A stretch of 64,000 bases of DNA from the NCBI RefSeq assembly GCF_014145225.1, contig NZ_JABVCQ010000011.1, positions 1 to 64,000 of the forward strand, written 5' to 3'. The position numbers and the translations under genes were made by a program. This DNA comes from Thiospirillum jenense. GTDB taxonomy: Bacteria; Pseudomonadota; Gammaproteobacteria; Chromatiales; Chromatiaceae. Below are positions 9,973-18,925 of this stretch, one piece after another. The stretch's first letter is position 1. Every line of letters begins with the position of its first letter. The notes below the pieces were generated by a model. It ran no database searches and was not told the origin of the DNA. It saw only the letters and a program-made list of their open reading frames with translations.

Positions 9973-11805
9973 TTACTGGGTCTCAGCAATCAGATCGTAT
10001 TCAATTGCAATGTGGTCAGGAGATTTTTTTGCCTGTTTTTTTAATTCAGCAATAATACGCGAGAGTTCATCAAACGTGTGACGGGGAGTTGCTTGAGGTA
10101 ATACTAAAATTGCCGCACTGCAACCTAATAATGGAAAGCGCGTCATTTCACCATGCCGATTGAGTGCTTCAATATAGCTACGTTCCCGCGCCGCTGCATC
10201 ATAAAAACTTTGCACTTCATGGGCGAAAATATTTAATAAGGTGTGAACCGCTTCTTTTACTTGTTCAACCGCTAAATGCTTAAATCCAACAAAAAAATCG
10301 TCGCCACCAATGTGTCCAATAAAGCAAGATTGATTATTCAGTTGCTTGCGTAATAGATCGGCGAACAACATAATTGCACGATCACCAATGCGAAATCCAT
10401 AGGTATCATTAAACGGTTTAAAGTGATCGAAATCCAAATAAACCAAACAACAAGCAGTATGAATGTCCGCCAAAATCTGGTTAACATATTCAACAATATT
10501 ATGATTTCCAGGTAAGCGGGTGAGCGGGTTTTGATCGCGGGCATCCGCCAAATTTTTAGTATCAATAATGTGCAGCAGTGCGCTTTGTGAAATAAACCCA
10601 GTGTAATAAAAGTTTTCGGTAATAATTAGCCCTGGCGGATGGCCGGCAGCAATATAAGTATCTAATAAACATTTAACCGTGCTATTCACTTCAACCCCAG
10701 GGCAGGGTAAAATGAAATGGTTGATTTTTTTATTATAAGCAGGGTTAGCTAACAAATCACGACCATAATTTGAATAGATGTAAGATTTTAAGTTTTGTTC
10801 GTGAATTAAACCTAGTGGGCGGTTACAGCAATCAACGACAGGAAAAAAACTACGGTCACTATAGCGTCTAAAAAAATCAAATACGGTGCGCATTTCATCT
10901 GTTTCACATAATACCGGCAAACGTTCAATGCAGGTTTGAATTAAAGATGAATCACCATCATTTTGGCGACGTTGTGGTATAGCAAATTGCTGAATTTGGC
11001 AATGTTCTTTTAACAGATTAGTCGATTGAATGCTTGGGTCTATTACAAATTGTCCTTGTGCAAAATCACAACCTATTTCACGACAAGCAATAAATTCTTC
11101 GGTCGTCTCAATGGTGGCAGCAATCACTTGAATACCGAGCGTGTGTGCAAGCTGGATGATATGGCTGACAAATAAGTGTTGCCGGTGGTTGGTGGCTAAA
11201 TTAGCAACAAAAAAGCGGTCGAGTTTAATCATATCTGGATTTAATTCGTACAGATGTTTTAATCCAGAATAACTTGCGCCAAATTCGTCAATTAAAAATA
11301 GATAACGTTGTTGGCGTAATGTGTGAATAATGTTCTGTACTTGTGGATAAAAACTGAGTGATTGCGTGTCCTGTAATTCAAAACAGATACAGGCCGTTGG
11401 CAATTGATAACGTGCCGCAACCGCCGCGATATGTTCGCCTAATAATGGTACGCTGTTTAACGTGCGCGGTGCTATTTGTAATAACAACCTGATGCGATTG
11501 CGCTCGCCCGGGTGTGTTGCTGCAAATACCGTCACGGCACGTTCAATTAATAATCTTGCCAGATAAGATAAGACACCGTTATTTTCAGCATAGGTTAGTA
11601 ATGTCGAAACGCTCTCAAATCCCAATTCTATATGGCCCTGTAAAACAGCTTCATAGCCAAATAACGTCCCGGTGTGGACATTGATAATTGGTTGTAGCGT
11701 ATAGGTTAATTGTTCATGTAATGCCGCCCAAATGAGTGCAAACTCTTCAGTACGCGATGGCATATCAGTTGTGGCAACAATCATTGACAAATCGTCGTAA
11801 TTCAT
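9973..11805 (-). CDS. EAL-CBS-GGDEF protein with degenerate catalytic motifs
   Basis: A 610-residue cytoplasmic protein with an N-terminal EAL domain (about 30-270), a central CBS-like region (about 290-430) and a C-terminal GGDEF domain (about 440-600). The EAL domain reads GYEAVLQG in place of E-A-L, DEFG in place of the usual DDFG, and lacks the Glu of VIAEGVE, so phosphodiesterase activity is doubtful. The GGDEF signature is GGDDF, which may or may not be active. Such proteins often act as c-di-GMP receptors or GTP-tuned adaptors; this is inference. It has no transmembrane segment. It is a single gene; its 310-bp upstream region contains a hairpin. Confidence 0.85.
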   Translation of the reverse strand: MNYDDLSMIVATTDMPSRTEEFALIWAALHEQLTYTLQPIINVHTGTLFGYEAVLQGHIELGFESVSTLLTYAENNGVLSYLARLLIERAVTVFAATHPGERNRIRLLLQIAPRTLNSVPLLGEHIAAVAARYQLPTACICFELQDTQSLSFYPQVQNIIHTLRQQRYLFLIDEFGASYSGLKHLYELNPDMIKLDRFFVANLATNHRQHLFVSHIIQLAHTLGIQVIAATIETTEEFIACREIGCDFAQGQFVIDPSIQSTNLLKEHCQIQQFAIPQRRQNDGDSSLIQTCIERLPVLCETDEMRTVFDFFRRYSDRSFFPVVDCCNRPLGLIHEQNLKSYIYSNYGRDLLANPAYNKKINHFILPCPGVEVNSTVKCLLDTYIAAGHPPGLIITENFYYTGFISQSALLHIIDTKNLADARDQNPLTRLPGNHNIVEYVNQILADIHTACCLVYLDFDHFKPFNDTYGFRIGDRAIMLFADLLRKQLNNQSCFIGHIGGDDFFVGFKHLAVEQVKEAVHTLLNIFAHEVQSFYDAAARERSYIEALNRHGEMTRFPLLGCSAAILVLPQATPRHTFDELSRIIAELKKQAKKSPDHIAIEYDLIAETQ

Positions 11806-12115
11806 ACAGGCACTTATATTAAATAAAAACGAGTGATTGTTATTGTTATCGGGGAAATAACAATACGCACAACATCAATCTCGCCTAGTCATGCAGACAT
11901 ACATCAAATTATAGTCTAGCACGGATTAGTGAATATCTGATGAATGTCAGTCGTAATAACTATAAAGTGCCGTATTTGACGGCATCACTTTTAGGCATGA
12001 CGCAGTGAATATTTGAATAAACTATTGTTTCAAATACGCGGTGACTAATCACTCAGTTGCATAGCGCTTTAGTGAATTCTCAATTCGTAGCCGCGCATTG
12101 AATGTGATTACAACA
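11806..12115. other. Intergenic leader with 9-bp hairpin
   Basis: A 310-bp gap between the EAL-CBS-GGDEF gene and the next minus-strand gene. A perfect 9-bp inverted repeat (TATTGTTAT at 11841-11849 and ATAACAATA at 11857-11865, 7-base loop) lies 36 bases upstream of the ATG, inside the likely leader; it could be an operator or an RNA hairpin. I see no coding sequence and no convincing promoter in the rest. Confidence 0.4.
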
Positions 12116-12565
12116 TCATGCTGCTTTATCCAAACGAGTGATGCTTAAACCGTCACGAATATTCATGCTAATTAATAGCAAATTGCTGGCACCGGCCAAT
12201 AATTCAATCGCTTGCACACTATAAAAGATCAAATCAAATTGGTTCACCTGCGCCTTTGCGTTCAGAAATAACGCCGCTGGAATTAACAACAATACACCAG
12301 TCATCGCAATCAATGGCATCCGCTGACGTTTGGCAATTAACAAGTGGTGATGATTTTCTTTAGCCATTGCCAAACCTGTTCCGCCAGTGATAGCGATAGC
12401 GGGTATGAATATGACGAGTGACCAAACGATGGTGTGCTTGACCATTGCAATTGCATTGTGTGATAAAAACAACTCCGCGATTACTGAAGATAACCAAAAG
12501 CTAATGATAAATAATAGCGAAATCAATGCGGCAGTGAGATGCAGTGGTTTTTGAATTGAGTTCAT
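12116..12565 (-). CDS. Small integral membrane protein
   Basis: A 149-residue protein with about four transmembrane segments; a short His-rich loop (Glu-Asn-His-His-His) follows the second one. I do not recognise a named family with confidence. It is the second gene of a two-gene operon: the MarR gene's stop lies inside the sequence GGAGATTAACC that precedes this ATG, so the ribosome-binding site overlaps the upstream stop. The context suggests that it is controlled by the MarR protein. Confidence 0.7.
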   Translation of the reverse strand: MNSIQKPLHLTAALISLLFIISFWLSSVIAELFLSHNAIAMVKHTIVWSLVIFIPAIAITGGTGLAMAKENHHHLLIAKRQRMPLIAMTGVLLLIPAALFLNAKAQVNQFDLIFYSVQAIELLAGASNLLLISMNIRDGLSITRLDKAA

Positions 12566-12567
12566 GG

Positions 12568-13020
12568 TTAATCTCCACTGGAAATGGGTGAATGTAACGC
12601 GGCGATGTTAGTCAAGACTTGATTAGCAATATGCAAGTCTTGAGCATTCAGCTGTTGGGTAATAAAGCGGACATGTTTTTGCCACTGTTTGTCAATTGAC
12701 TGATAATGCTCGTGACCAAGCGATGTGAGTTGATAAACTGGTGAGCGCAGATTTAATGGATTTGGCAAGCGTTCAATTAACCCCTCTTTTAATAACAGAT
12801 TGAGTTGTTTTTGGGCACCTTGACGAGTAACACCCATTGAATCAGCAATACGCGGCGCCGCTAATGGTTCTTTAGATAACGCCAATGCTCCGAGCATTTG
12901 CCAGCGCGCACTGGTTAAACCAAATGGCGCTACGAATTGATCGCCCCACGCCAATATCATTCCATTGGTTTTGAAAATAGTCAGAATCAGTGCGCTGAAT
13001 TGATTGGTCGCTTTTGACAT
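12568..13020 (-). CDS. MarR-family transcriptional regulator
   Basis: A 150-residue winged-helix DNA-binding protein. The recognition region is LAAPRIADSMGVTRQGAQKQLNLLLKEGLIERLPNP, followed by the wing SPVYQLTSLG; the flanking helices would dimerise. Of the clustered starts, ATG at 13020 sits 6 bases from GGAG, better than the ATG at 13023. The downstream membrane protein is its most likely target. The ligand is unknown. It is divergent from feoABC. Confidence 0.85.
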   Translation of the reverse strand: MSKATNQFSALILTIFKTNGMILAWGDQFVAPFGLTSARWQMLGALALSKEPLAAPRIADSMGVTRQGAQKQLNLLLKEGLIERLPNPLNLRSPVYQLTSLGHEHYQSIDKQWQKHVRFITQQLNAQDLHIANQVLTNIAALHSPISSGD

Positions 13021-13198
13021 CATGTACTCCAATTAAACATTGGACAACCAGTTTCCAATAAAGACAATAGGTTGTCAACTTTTTGCCGCAAAATTTTGGC
13101 GACACGGGCAAGCCATCAAAATCCGATTAGGTCTCGCGCTTTTTTTATCGCAACGATGTCCGATTCCCTTTCCACTTCGCTCCATATCCGCTACACTA

Positions 13199-13217
13199 AA
13201 TGCGAATCGTTTGCATC
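13199..13217 (+). promoter_or_regulatory. Candidate Fur box upstream of feoA
   Basis: The 19-bp sequence AATGCGAATCGTTTGCATC ends 31 bases before the feoA ATG. It is a partial palindrome (ATGCGAA and TTTGCAT around TCG) and matches the classical 9-1-9 Fur consensus at about ten positions, missing the inner dinucleotides. Position before feoABC supports an iron-dependent operator, but the match is imperfect. Confidence 0.4.
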
Positions 13218-13248
13218 TTTACCGTTTCTTGATTAATGGATTGTGACT

Positions 13249-13518
13249 ATGACTCAACCAACTATTGAACTAAATTCCCTTACAGAACTGCCACTTGGCA
13301 CAACTGCGCGTATTGTGCGCATCGCCGGCGGACGCGATCTGAACCGCCGTCTGCTCGGACTGGGGCTGCACATCGGCAGCGAAATTCGCATCGAACATCG
13401 GCGCGGGCGCGGCTTCGTCGTCGCCGCTGGTGAAACACGCATCGCGCTCGGCGGCGGCATTGTTGAAAAATTATTAGTTACGCCATTAGAAAACACTGTC
13501 GTAGCTGAGGTGGAATAA
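13249..13518 (+). CDS. feoA: Ferrous iron transport protein A
   Basis: A small SH3-like cytoplasmic protein (89 residues) that works with FeoB in ferrous iron uptake. Typical features are LPLGTTARIVRI, the LNRRLLGLGLHIGSEI block and the C-terminal Gly-rich IALGGGIVEKLLV. ATG at 13249 is preceded by GGA at 8 bases; a GTG two codons upstream is possible. The stop overlaps the feoB start (TAATG). First gene of feoABC, probably Fur-regulated. Confidence 0.93.
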   Translation: MTQPTIELNSLTELPLGTTARIVRIAGGRDLNRRLLGLGLHIGSEIRIEHRRGRGFVVAAGETRIALGGGIVEKLLVTPLENTVVAEVE

Positions 13519-15866
13519 TGACTACTGCTGCCTCTGAAGAAAGCGATAGCGCCCGTCCATTACGTCTTGCATTAGCGGGTAATCCGAATTGCGGTAAATC
13601 GGCGTTATTTAATGCACTGACTGGTATTCGCCAAACAACGGGTAATTGGCCGGGGGTTACAGTTGAGCGTAAAGAAGGGCGGTGTGAATTAGATGGACGT
13701 GCCGTGCGCGTGATTGATTTGCCTGGTATCTATTCGCTGGATGCGGTGTCATTAGACGAACAAATTACGCGTGATTATTTATTGTCACGCGATGCCGATT
13801 TAGTTATTAACGTATTAGATGCGGGCAATTTAGAACGTCATTTATATTTTACCGTGCAATTGTTAGAAATGGGGGTTCCTATTGTCGTTGCATTAAATAT
13901 GATGGACGTTGCCACCAAACACGGTATTCAAATTGATACCGAACAATTAGCACACGCATTAGGCTGCCCCGTCATACCAGTGGTGGCGGTGAATAAAACT
14001 GGCATTACCGAATTAAGTGCGCGGGCATTAGCGGTGGCGAGCGGTCAAGCATCAGGTGGTTTTGCATTAGCGCATGATGAATGCGTCGAACAAGCAGTGA
14101 CGGCATTAGCCGCGCAGATTCCAACGGTCATTGGACGCATTGAAAATGGGCGATGGTTAGCACTCAAATGGTTAGAGAATGATTCGTTAGCAATGGCGCT
14201 ATTACCATCAGAGTTAATACAACCGGTGAATATGTGGCGCACATCCATTGCCGAACGGTCAGGTGAAGATGCCGATATTCATATTGCCGATACCCGCTTT
14301 AATCATGCGCATACGTTAGCAGCACGGGTCGTGCGCCAGCATGGGCGGGCGGGGCGGCATTTATCCGATGCGATTGATCGGGCGGTATTAAGCCGTATTT
14401 GGGGCATTCCGTTTTTTCTATTCATCATGTACACGATGTTTGTGTTCACCATTAACATCGGCGGTGCCTTTATTGATTTCTTTGACGGCGCTGCACAAGC
14501 ACTCTTTGTCACTGAATTCGGCCGCTGGTTGGTATTATTAGGCGCACCAGATTGGTTACAACTCATTCTCGCTGACGGCATTGGTGGCGGATTAACAGTA
14601 GTCGCCACCTTCATTCCAATCATTGTCAGTTTATATTTGTTTTTATCTGCATTAGAAGATTCAGGTTACATGGCGCGGGCAGCGTTTGTCATGGATCGCT
14701 TCATGCGGTCTATTGGTTTACCTGGCAAAGCCTTTGTGCCGTTAATCGTTGGTTTTGGCTGCAATGTCCCCGCCGTCATGGCCACGCGAACATTAGAAAA
14801 CGAACGCGAGCGCAAATTGACAATTTTAATGAATCCGTTTATGTCATGTGGCGCACGTTTGCCCGTGTATGTATTATTTGCCGCGGCCTTTTTTCCGCAT
14901 TCAGGACAGAACGTCGTATTTGCATTATATGTCATTGGTATTTTGGTAGCGTTATTCACTGGTGTGGTGATGCAACGCACGTTATTAGTCGGCAGCAGCA
15001 GCGGTTTTATGATGGAATTGCCGCCGTATCATTTACCAACATTACGCGGAATTTTATTGCGTACTTGGGATCGGTTAAAGCTCTTTTTAGTCAACGCCGG
15101 GCGTGTCATTGTGGTCGTCGTATTAGCACTCAATCTCCTCAACTCTATTGGCACGGACGGGCGTTTACATAGCGATAGTGAACACTCGGTATTAAGCGCT
15201 GTCAGCCGCACCTTTACGCCGTTATTTGCACCGCTCGGTATTGCAGAAGACAATTGGCCGGCGGTATTGGGCATCGTCTCTGGGGTATTGGCGAAAGAGG
15301 TCGTGGTCGGGACGCTTGATACCGTCTATAGCCAACTGGCTGTCGAGCAAGCGCCTGCCACGTTAGATACCGACGAACCGCCCTCCCTCAGCACCGCGCT
15401 GCTCGACGCCGCCGCCACAATTCCAGTCAATCTCACGGCGGCGTTGGAGAATTGGCGTGATCCGCTGGGGTTGGATGTGGGCGAGCTGGACGATCCGCAG
15501 GCGGTCGCTGAAGAACAGGCGATCAACACCGGCACCTTTGGCGCGATGGAAGCGCGGTTTGACGGCCGCGCCGGTGCCTTCGCTTACTTATTGTTTATCC
15601 TACTGTATTTTCCGTGCATTGCCACCATTGGCGCCGTTGTCCGCGAGGCCGGCAACGCCTGGGCCGCCTTTGTCGCGGCGTGGACAACCGGCATTGCCTA
15701 CCTCGTGGCAACCGCGTTTTATCAAGCCGCCACCTTTGAACAACACCCCTGGTCAAGCGGCGCGTGGTTAGCCGGGTTGACCATCACCTTTATGATCGTC
15801 GTGGCTGGGTTACGCACCTGGGCGCGGCGCACCGAGGCGCAGTCGGCTGCGCAGTCAACATGCTAA
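13518..15866 (+). CDS. feoB: Ferrous iron transporter B
   Basis: A 782-residue inner-membrane iron transporter. The N-terminal GTPase domain shows G1 GNPNCGKS (21-28), G2 in TTGNWPGVT, G3 DLPGIY and G4 NMMD; the membrane part carries the Gate motifs with conserved Cys (FGCNVPAVMATRTL and MSCGARLPVY). Length is normal. Base composition changes inside the gene: the first two thirds use TTA/ATT-type codons, and from roughly 15,220 on third positions become GC-rich. Start overlaps feoA's stop and the end overlaps feoC. Confidence 0.96.
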   Translation: MTTAASEESDSARPLRLALAGNPNCGKSALFNALTGIRQTTGNWPGVTVERKEGRCELDGRAVRVIDLPGIYSLDAVSLDEQITRDYLLSRDADLVINVLDAGNLERHLYFTVQLLEMGVPIVVALNMMDVATKHGIQIDTEQLAHALGCPVIPVVAVNKTGITELSARALAVASGQASGGFALAHDECVEQAVTALAAQIPTVIGRIENGRWLALKWLENDSLAMALLPSELIQPVNMWRTSIAERSGEDADIHIADTRFNHAHTLAARVVRQHGRAGRHLSDAIDRAVLSRIWGIPFFLFIMYTMFVFTINIGGAFIDFFDGAAQALFVTEFGRWLVLLGAPDWLQLILADGIGGGLTVVATFIPIIVSLYLFLSALEDSGYMARAAFVMDRFMRSIGLPGKAFVPLIVGFGCNVPAVMATRTLENERERKLTILMNPFMSCGARLPVYVLFAAAFFPHSGQNVVFALYVIGILVALFTGVVMQRTLLVGSSSGFMMELPPYHLPTLRGILLRTWDRLKLFLVNAGRVIVVVVLALNLLNSIGTDGRLHSDSEHSVLSAVSRTFTPLFAPLGIAEDNWPAVLGIVSGVLAKEVVVGTLDTVYSQLAVEQAPATLDTDEPPSLSTALLDAAATIPVNLTAALENWRDPLGLDVGELDDPQAVAEEQAINTGTFGAMEARFDGRAGAFAYLLFILLYFPCIATIGAVVREAGNAWAAFVAAWTTGIAYLVATAFYQAATFEQHPWSSGAWLAGLTITFMIVVAGLRTWARRTEAQSAAQSTC

Positions 15867-16084
15867 CCAATGTACGGCGTTATCTTCAGCAACGCCCCTT
15901 TGCCAGTTTGACCGAGATTGCCCGGCATCTCGACGTCGCCCCTGATGTTGCACGCGGCGTATGCGCGGTTTGGCTGCGGCGCGGCAACATAGCGACCATT
16001 GCCAACGCCGCCACCTGTAGCGGGTGCGGCAAATGCAGTGGATGCGCCCCAGAAGCGGGCGAATTCTACCGCTGGGTGGAATAA
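15860..16084 (+). CDS. feoC: FeoC-like winged-helix protein
   Basis: A 74-residue protein whose N-terminal part is a small winged helix (FASLTEIARHLDVAPDVARG) and whose wing carries four cysteines in CSGCGKCSGC, suited to bind an Fe-S cluster. FeoC binds FeoB and stabilises or regulates it. The ATG at 15860 overlaps the feoB stop by 7 bp, supporting this start over an in-frame upstream extension. Confidence 0.88.
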   Translation: MLTNVRRYLQQRPFASLTEIARHLDVAPDVARGVCAVWLRRGNIATIANAATCSGCGKCSGCAPEAGEFYRWVE

Positions 16085-16153
16085 TCACCGCGATCAATTG
16101 GCGCCGTCGGGATAAACACCGCCGGCGCTGGCGCAATACCTCCCGCTAACCAG

Positions 16154-16179
16154 TTGATTAAAAAGTATTTTTTGATCAA
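16154..16179 (+). terminator. AT-rich hairpin after feoABC
   Basis: TTGATTAAAAA pairs with TTTTTGATCAA around a very short loop, 70 bp after feoC. The stem has no GC clamp beyond one pair, but the descending arm ends a T run, so it may be a weak intrinsic terminator for the feo operon. Confidence 0.35.
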
Positions 16180-16372
16180 CCGCAACACCAGTTAATGACA
16201 GTCACCGTTGTTAGCCAACTTTTGGGTACAATTGTCACCGCCCGCTGCAACCGTTTTGCATATTGCCAATTGATTGTTCACAGTTAACGTGCAATATCCA
16301 TGACTGCATTCACCAGCGGTTTCACGGCGCTTATGGCGCGTGGTTTTAACCTTTTTAATTGTACTGCTGCTA

Positions 16373-16897
16373 ATGACTCAACCAATAAAAACCGATACGT
16401 TTGACCGCGCTCAATTACTGTCTTGTGGCTATGGCGAATTATTCGGCCCCGGCAATGCGCAATTACCCGTACCGAATATGTTAATGATGGATCGTATTGC
16501 CACGATTAGTAACACAGGCGGGCAATACAATCGCGGTGAAATCGTCGCCGAATTAGATATTCATCCCGACCTGTGGTTTTTTCAATGTCATTTTCCCGGC
16601 GATCCCGTCATGCCCGGCTGTTTAGGATTAGATGCGTTTTGGCAAATTGTTGGTTTTTATTTAGCATGGATTGGCAATCCCGGTCACGGACGCGCATTAG
16701 GCGTGGGGGAAGTGAAGTTCACCGGTCAAGTATTGCCGACCGCAACGCGAGTCAGCTATCGTGTCTCAATGAAACGGGTAATTACACGCAAATTAGTATT
16801 GGGGATTGCCGATGGCGTCATGGACGTTGATGGACGCGAGATTTATATCGCTAAAGACTTGCGAGTTGGGCTATTCACTTCGACTGAAGGATTTTAA
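16373..16897 (+). CDS. fabA: 3-hydroxyacyl-[ACP] dehydratase/isomerase FabA
   Basis: Dehydrates 3-hydroxydecanoyl-ACP and isomerises the product, the branch point to unsaturated fatty acids. The 174-residue protein is nearly colinear with E. coli FabA: GELFG, [11 protein letters not shown], and the active-site blocks [17 protein letters not shown] (His73) and GLDAFW (Asp87). I chose the ATG at 16373, which gives the standard N-terminus; there is no clear ribosome-binding site. fabB is not adjacent in this window. Confidence 0.95.
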   Translation: MTQPIKTDTFDRAQLLSCGYGELFGPGNAQLPVPNMLMMDRIATISNTGGQYNRGEIVAELDIHPDLWFFQCHFPGDPVMPGCLGLDAFWQIVGFYLAWIGNPGHGRALGVGEVKFTGQVLPTATRVSYRVSMKRVITRKLVLGIADGVMDVDGREIYIAKDLRVGLFTSTEGF

Positions 16898-16900
16898 TGA

Positions 16901-17551
16901 ATGACGGCAGATTCCGTGTCATATCCGCATCTACCCAGCGAATTGCAATTGCACAGCAAGTCACGGGTTTTAACTATTTGTTTTAATGACGGCGCCTGTT
17001 TTCATTTACCCTGTGAATACTTGCGGGTCTTTTCGCCGGCTGCCGCACACATCGCCGGCATCCCAATTGTTGGCAAAGAATTGGTGAATATCACGGCGAT
17101 TGAACCGCAAGGTCAATACGCCGTGCGCTTGTGTTTTGATGATGGTGACGACACCGGTATTTATGCGTGGGAAACACTGTATGCGCTGGGGATGCAATAT
17201 GAAGAGAATTGGGCGCAGTATCTTACGCAATTAAAACAATGCGGTTATCAGCGTCAAGAACCCGCGCCGGGCAATAAACATTTGCAATTGCTGTATTTCT
17301 CTTGGTTAGCAAAAAAAATGCGCAAAACAGCGGAAGAAGTAATTGCGCCGGCAACGGTAGTAGATGTGAATAGTTTATTAACCTGGCTTGGGCAACGGCG
17401 GCGCGGCATGACACCGTTATTCCAACCCGGTCAATTGCGCGTTACCGTGAATAAACAATTCACTGAACCCTTTACCCGCTTGCAGGATGGCGATGAAATT
17501 GGATTAGTTCCAATGACGCCGATTGAGCCGCAGACGCCGGAGCTGATTTAA
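16901..17551 (+). CDS. DUF971 domain fused to a MoaD/ThiS-like domain
   Basis: A 216-residue protein. Residues about 10-115 match the gamma-butyrobetaine-hydroxylase-like N-terminal (DUF971) domain seen alone in many proteobacteria and near Fe-S assembly factors, with LTICFNDGACFHLPCEYLRV and the D-DGDDTGIYAWETLY block. Residues about 125-205 read as a ubiquitin-like MoaD/ThiS fold (LYFSWLAKKM..., then VTVNKQF and LQDGDEIGLVPM). The C-terminus lacks the Gly-Gly tail needed for sulfur transfer. AAGGA lies 9 bases before the ATG, four bases after the fabA stop, so the two are probably co-transcribed. The cellular role is unknown. Confidence 0.75.
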   Translation: MTADSVSYPHLPSELQLHSKSRVLTICFNDGACFHLPCEYLRVFSPAAAHIAGIPIVGKELVNITAIEPQGQYAVRLCFDDGDDTGIYAWETLYALGMQYEENWAQYLTQLKQCGYQRQEPAPGNKHLQLLYFSWLAKKMRKTAEEVIAPATVVDVNSLLTWLGQRRRGMTPLFQPGQLRVTVNKQFTEPFTRLQDGDEIGLVPMTPIEPQTPELI

Positions 17552-17578
17552 TCAACACATTTCAATAATGAACAGGCG

Positions 17579-18829
17579 ATGTTACTCAGTTTACAAAGCG
17601 CATTCGGTATAGTCATATTTCTCACATTAGCCTGGTTAATCAGTGAAGAACGGCGGCATTTCCCTAGGCGATTAGTCATCACTGGTTTGGGTGTGCAATT
17701 GATTTTGGCAATCACATTGCTCAAGTTACCATTATTCAAAGACCTGTTTTTGGCATTAAATCAGGTGTTAGACACATTGCAACAAGCCACACAAACCGGC
17801 ACCAGTTTTGTATTCGGTTATTTGAGCGGTGGCACTCCACCATTTGACATCATTAATACCAACGCCAGTTTCATTTTGGCATTTCGTGTATTGCCGTTGG
17901 TATTAGTCATCAGCGCGCTTTCTTCATTATTGTTTTATTGGCGTATTTTACCCTGGCTCGTACGCGGTATCTCATTCGTATTGCAGCGCACCATGAGTAT
18001 CGGCGGCGCAGTTGGATTAGCGGCGGCCGCGAATGTCTTTGTCGGTATGGTGGAAGCGCCTTTATTTATTCGGCCGTATCTCGCCGCCATGAATCGGGGT
18101 GAATTATTTGCGGTAATGACCTGTGGCATGGCCACTATTGCCGGTACGGTCATGGCGCTATACGCCAGTTTTTTAATGACCGCCGTACCGGATGCACTCG
18201 GTCATATTCTCACCGCGTCATTAGTGAATGCGCCGGGTGCATTAATCATTGCCGCTATCATGGTGCCACTCGGTAATACCAATACCGCTGGCAGCCTAAC
18301 ACCACCGCAGCAGGCGCGCTCCAGTATTGACGCCGTGACGCAAGGGACATTGGCCGGCATCAATTTACTCATTAACATTGCCGCCATGCTGGTCGTATTT
18401 GTCGCATTAGTGCATTTAGCCAATTCATTATTAAACCTTCTGCCAGATTACGCCGGACAACCATTCACTTTGCAACGGTTATTAGGTTGGTTCATGGCAC
18501 CAGCGGCGTGGTTAATTGGTATTCCCTGGCATGAATCAATGACGGCCGGTGGGCTACTCGGCACTAAAGTAGTGTTGAATGAACTGCTGGCGTATCTTGA
18601 TTTAGCGCAATTGCCTGTTGACGCTTTAAGTCCACGCAGTCGTTTAATTATGACGTATGCGCTGTGCGGTTTTGCTAATTTGGGCAGCATGGGTATTTTA
18701 ATTGGCGGGCTGTCCAGCATAGCGCCACAACGACGTGATGAAATCGTCAATTTAGCGCCCAAAGCAGTGCTGGCTGGGACGCTAACCACGTTAATGACTG
18801 CTGCGCTGGTCGGGGGATTAACGGTCTAA
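17579..18829 (+). CDS. Concentrative nucleoside transporter (CNT/NupC family)
   Basis: A 416-residue inner-membrane protein of the CNT family, which couples nucleoside uptake to H+ or Na+. Signature blocks are FVFGYLSGG, VLPLVLVISALSSLLFYWRILPW, the NVFVGMVEAPLFIRPYL segment and the late TYALCGFANLGSMGI. About ten hydrophobic helices, normal length. It follows the DUF971 gene by 27 bp on the same strand and may share its transcript. Confidence 0.92.
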   Translation: MLLSLQSAFGIVIFLTLAWLISEERRHFPRRLVITGLGVQLILAITLLKLPLFKDLFLALNQVLDTLQQATQTGTSFVFGYLSGGTPPFDIINTNASFILAFRVLPLVLVISALSSLLFYWRILPWLVRGISFVLQRTMSIGGAVGLAAAANVFVGMVEAPLFIRPYLAAMNRGELFAVMTCGMATIAGTVMALYASFLMTAVPDALGHILTASLVNAPGALIIAAIMVPLGNTNTAGSLTPPQQARSSIDAVTQGTLAGINLLINIAAMLVVFVALVHLANSLLNLLPDYAGQPFTLQRLLGWFMAPAAWLIGIPWHESMTAGGLLGTKVVLNELLAYLDLAQLPVDALSPRSRLIMTYALCGFANLGSMGILIGGLSSIAPQRRDEIVNLAPKAVLAGTLTTLMTAALVGGLTV

Positions 18830-18925
18830 TGATTATTGATTGATTTAACGCACCGCCATAAATCACGCAAAATTTATTCAACCGCACGGCGTGGTGAATG
18901 AAAATTACATGCAACCGTCGCCTAT

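Noticed and set aside
18874-18903. Terminator between nucleoside transporter and hydrogenase-like genes
   Set aside because: The stem has several bulges and no T run, so I could not support it.
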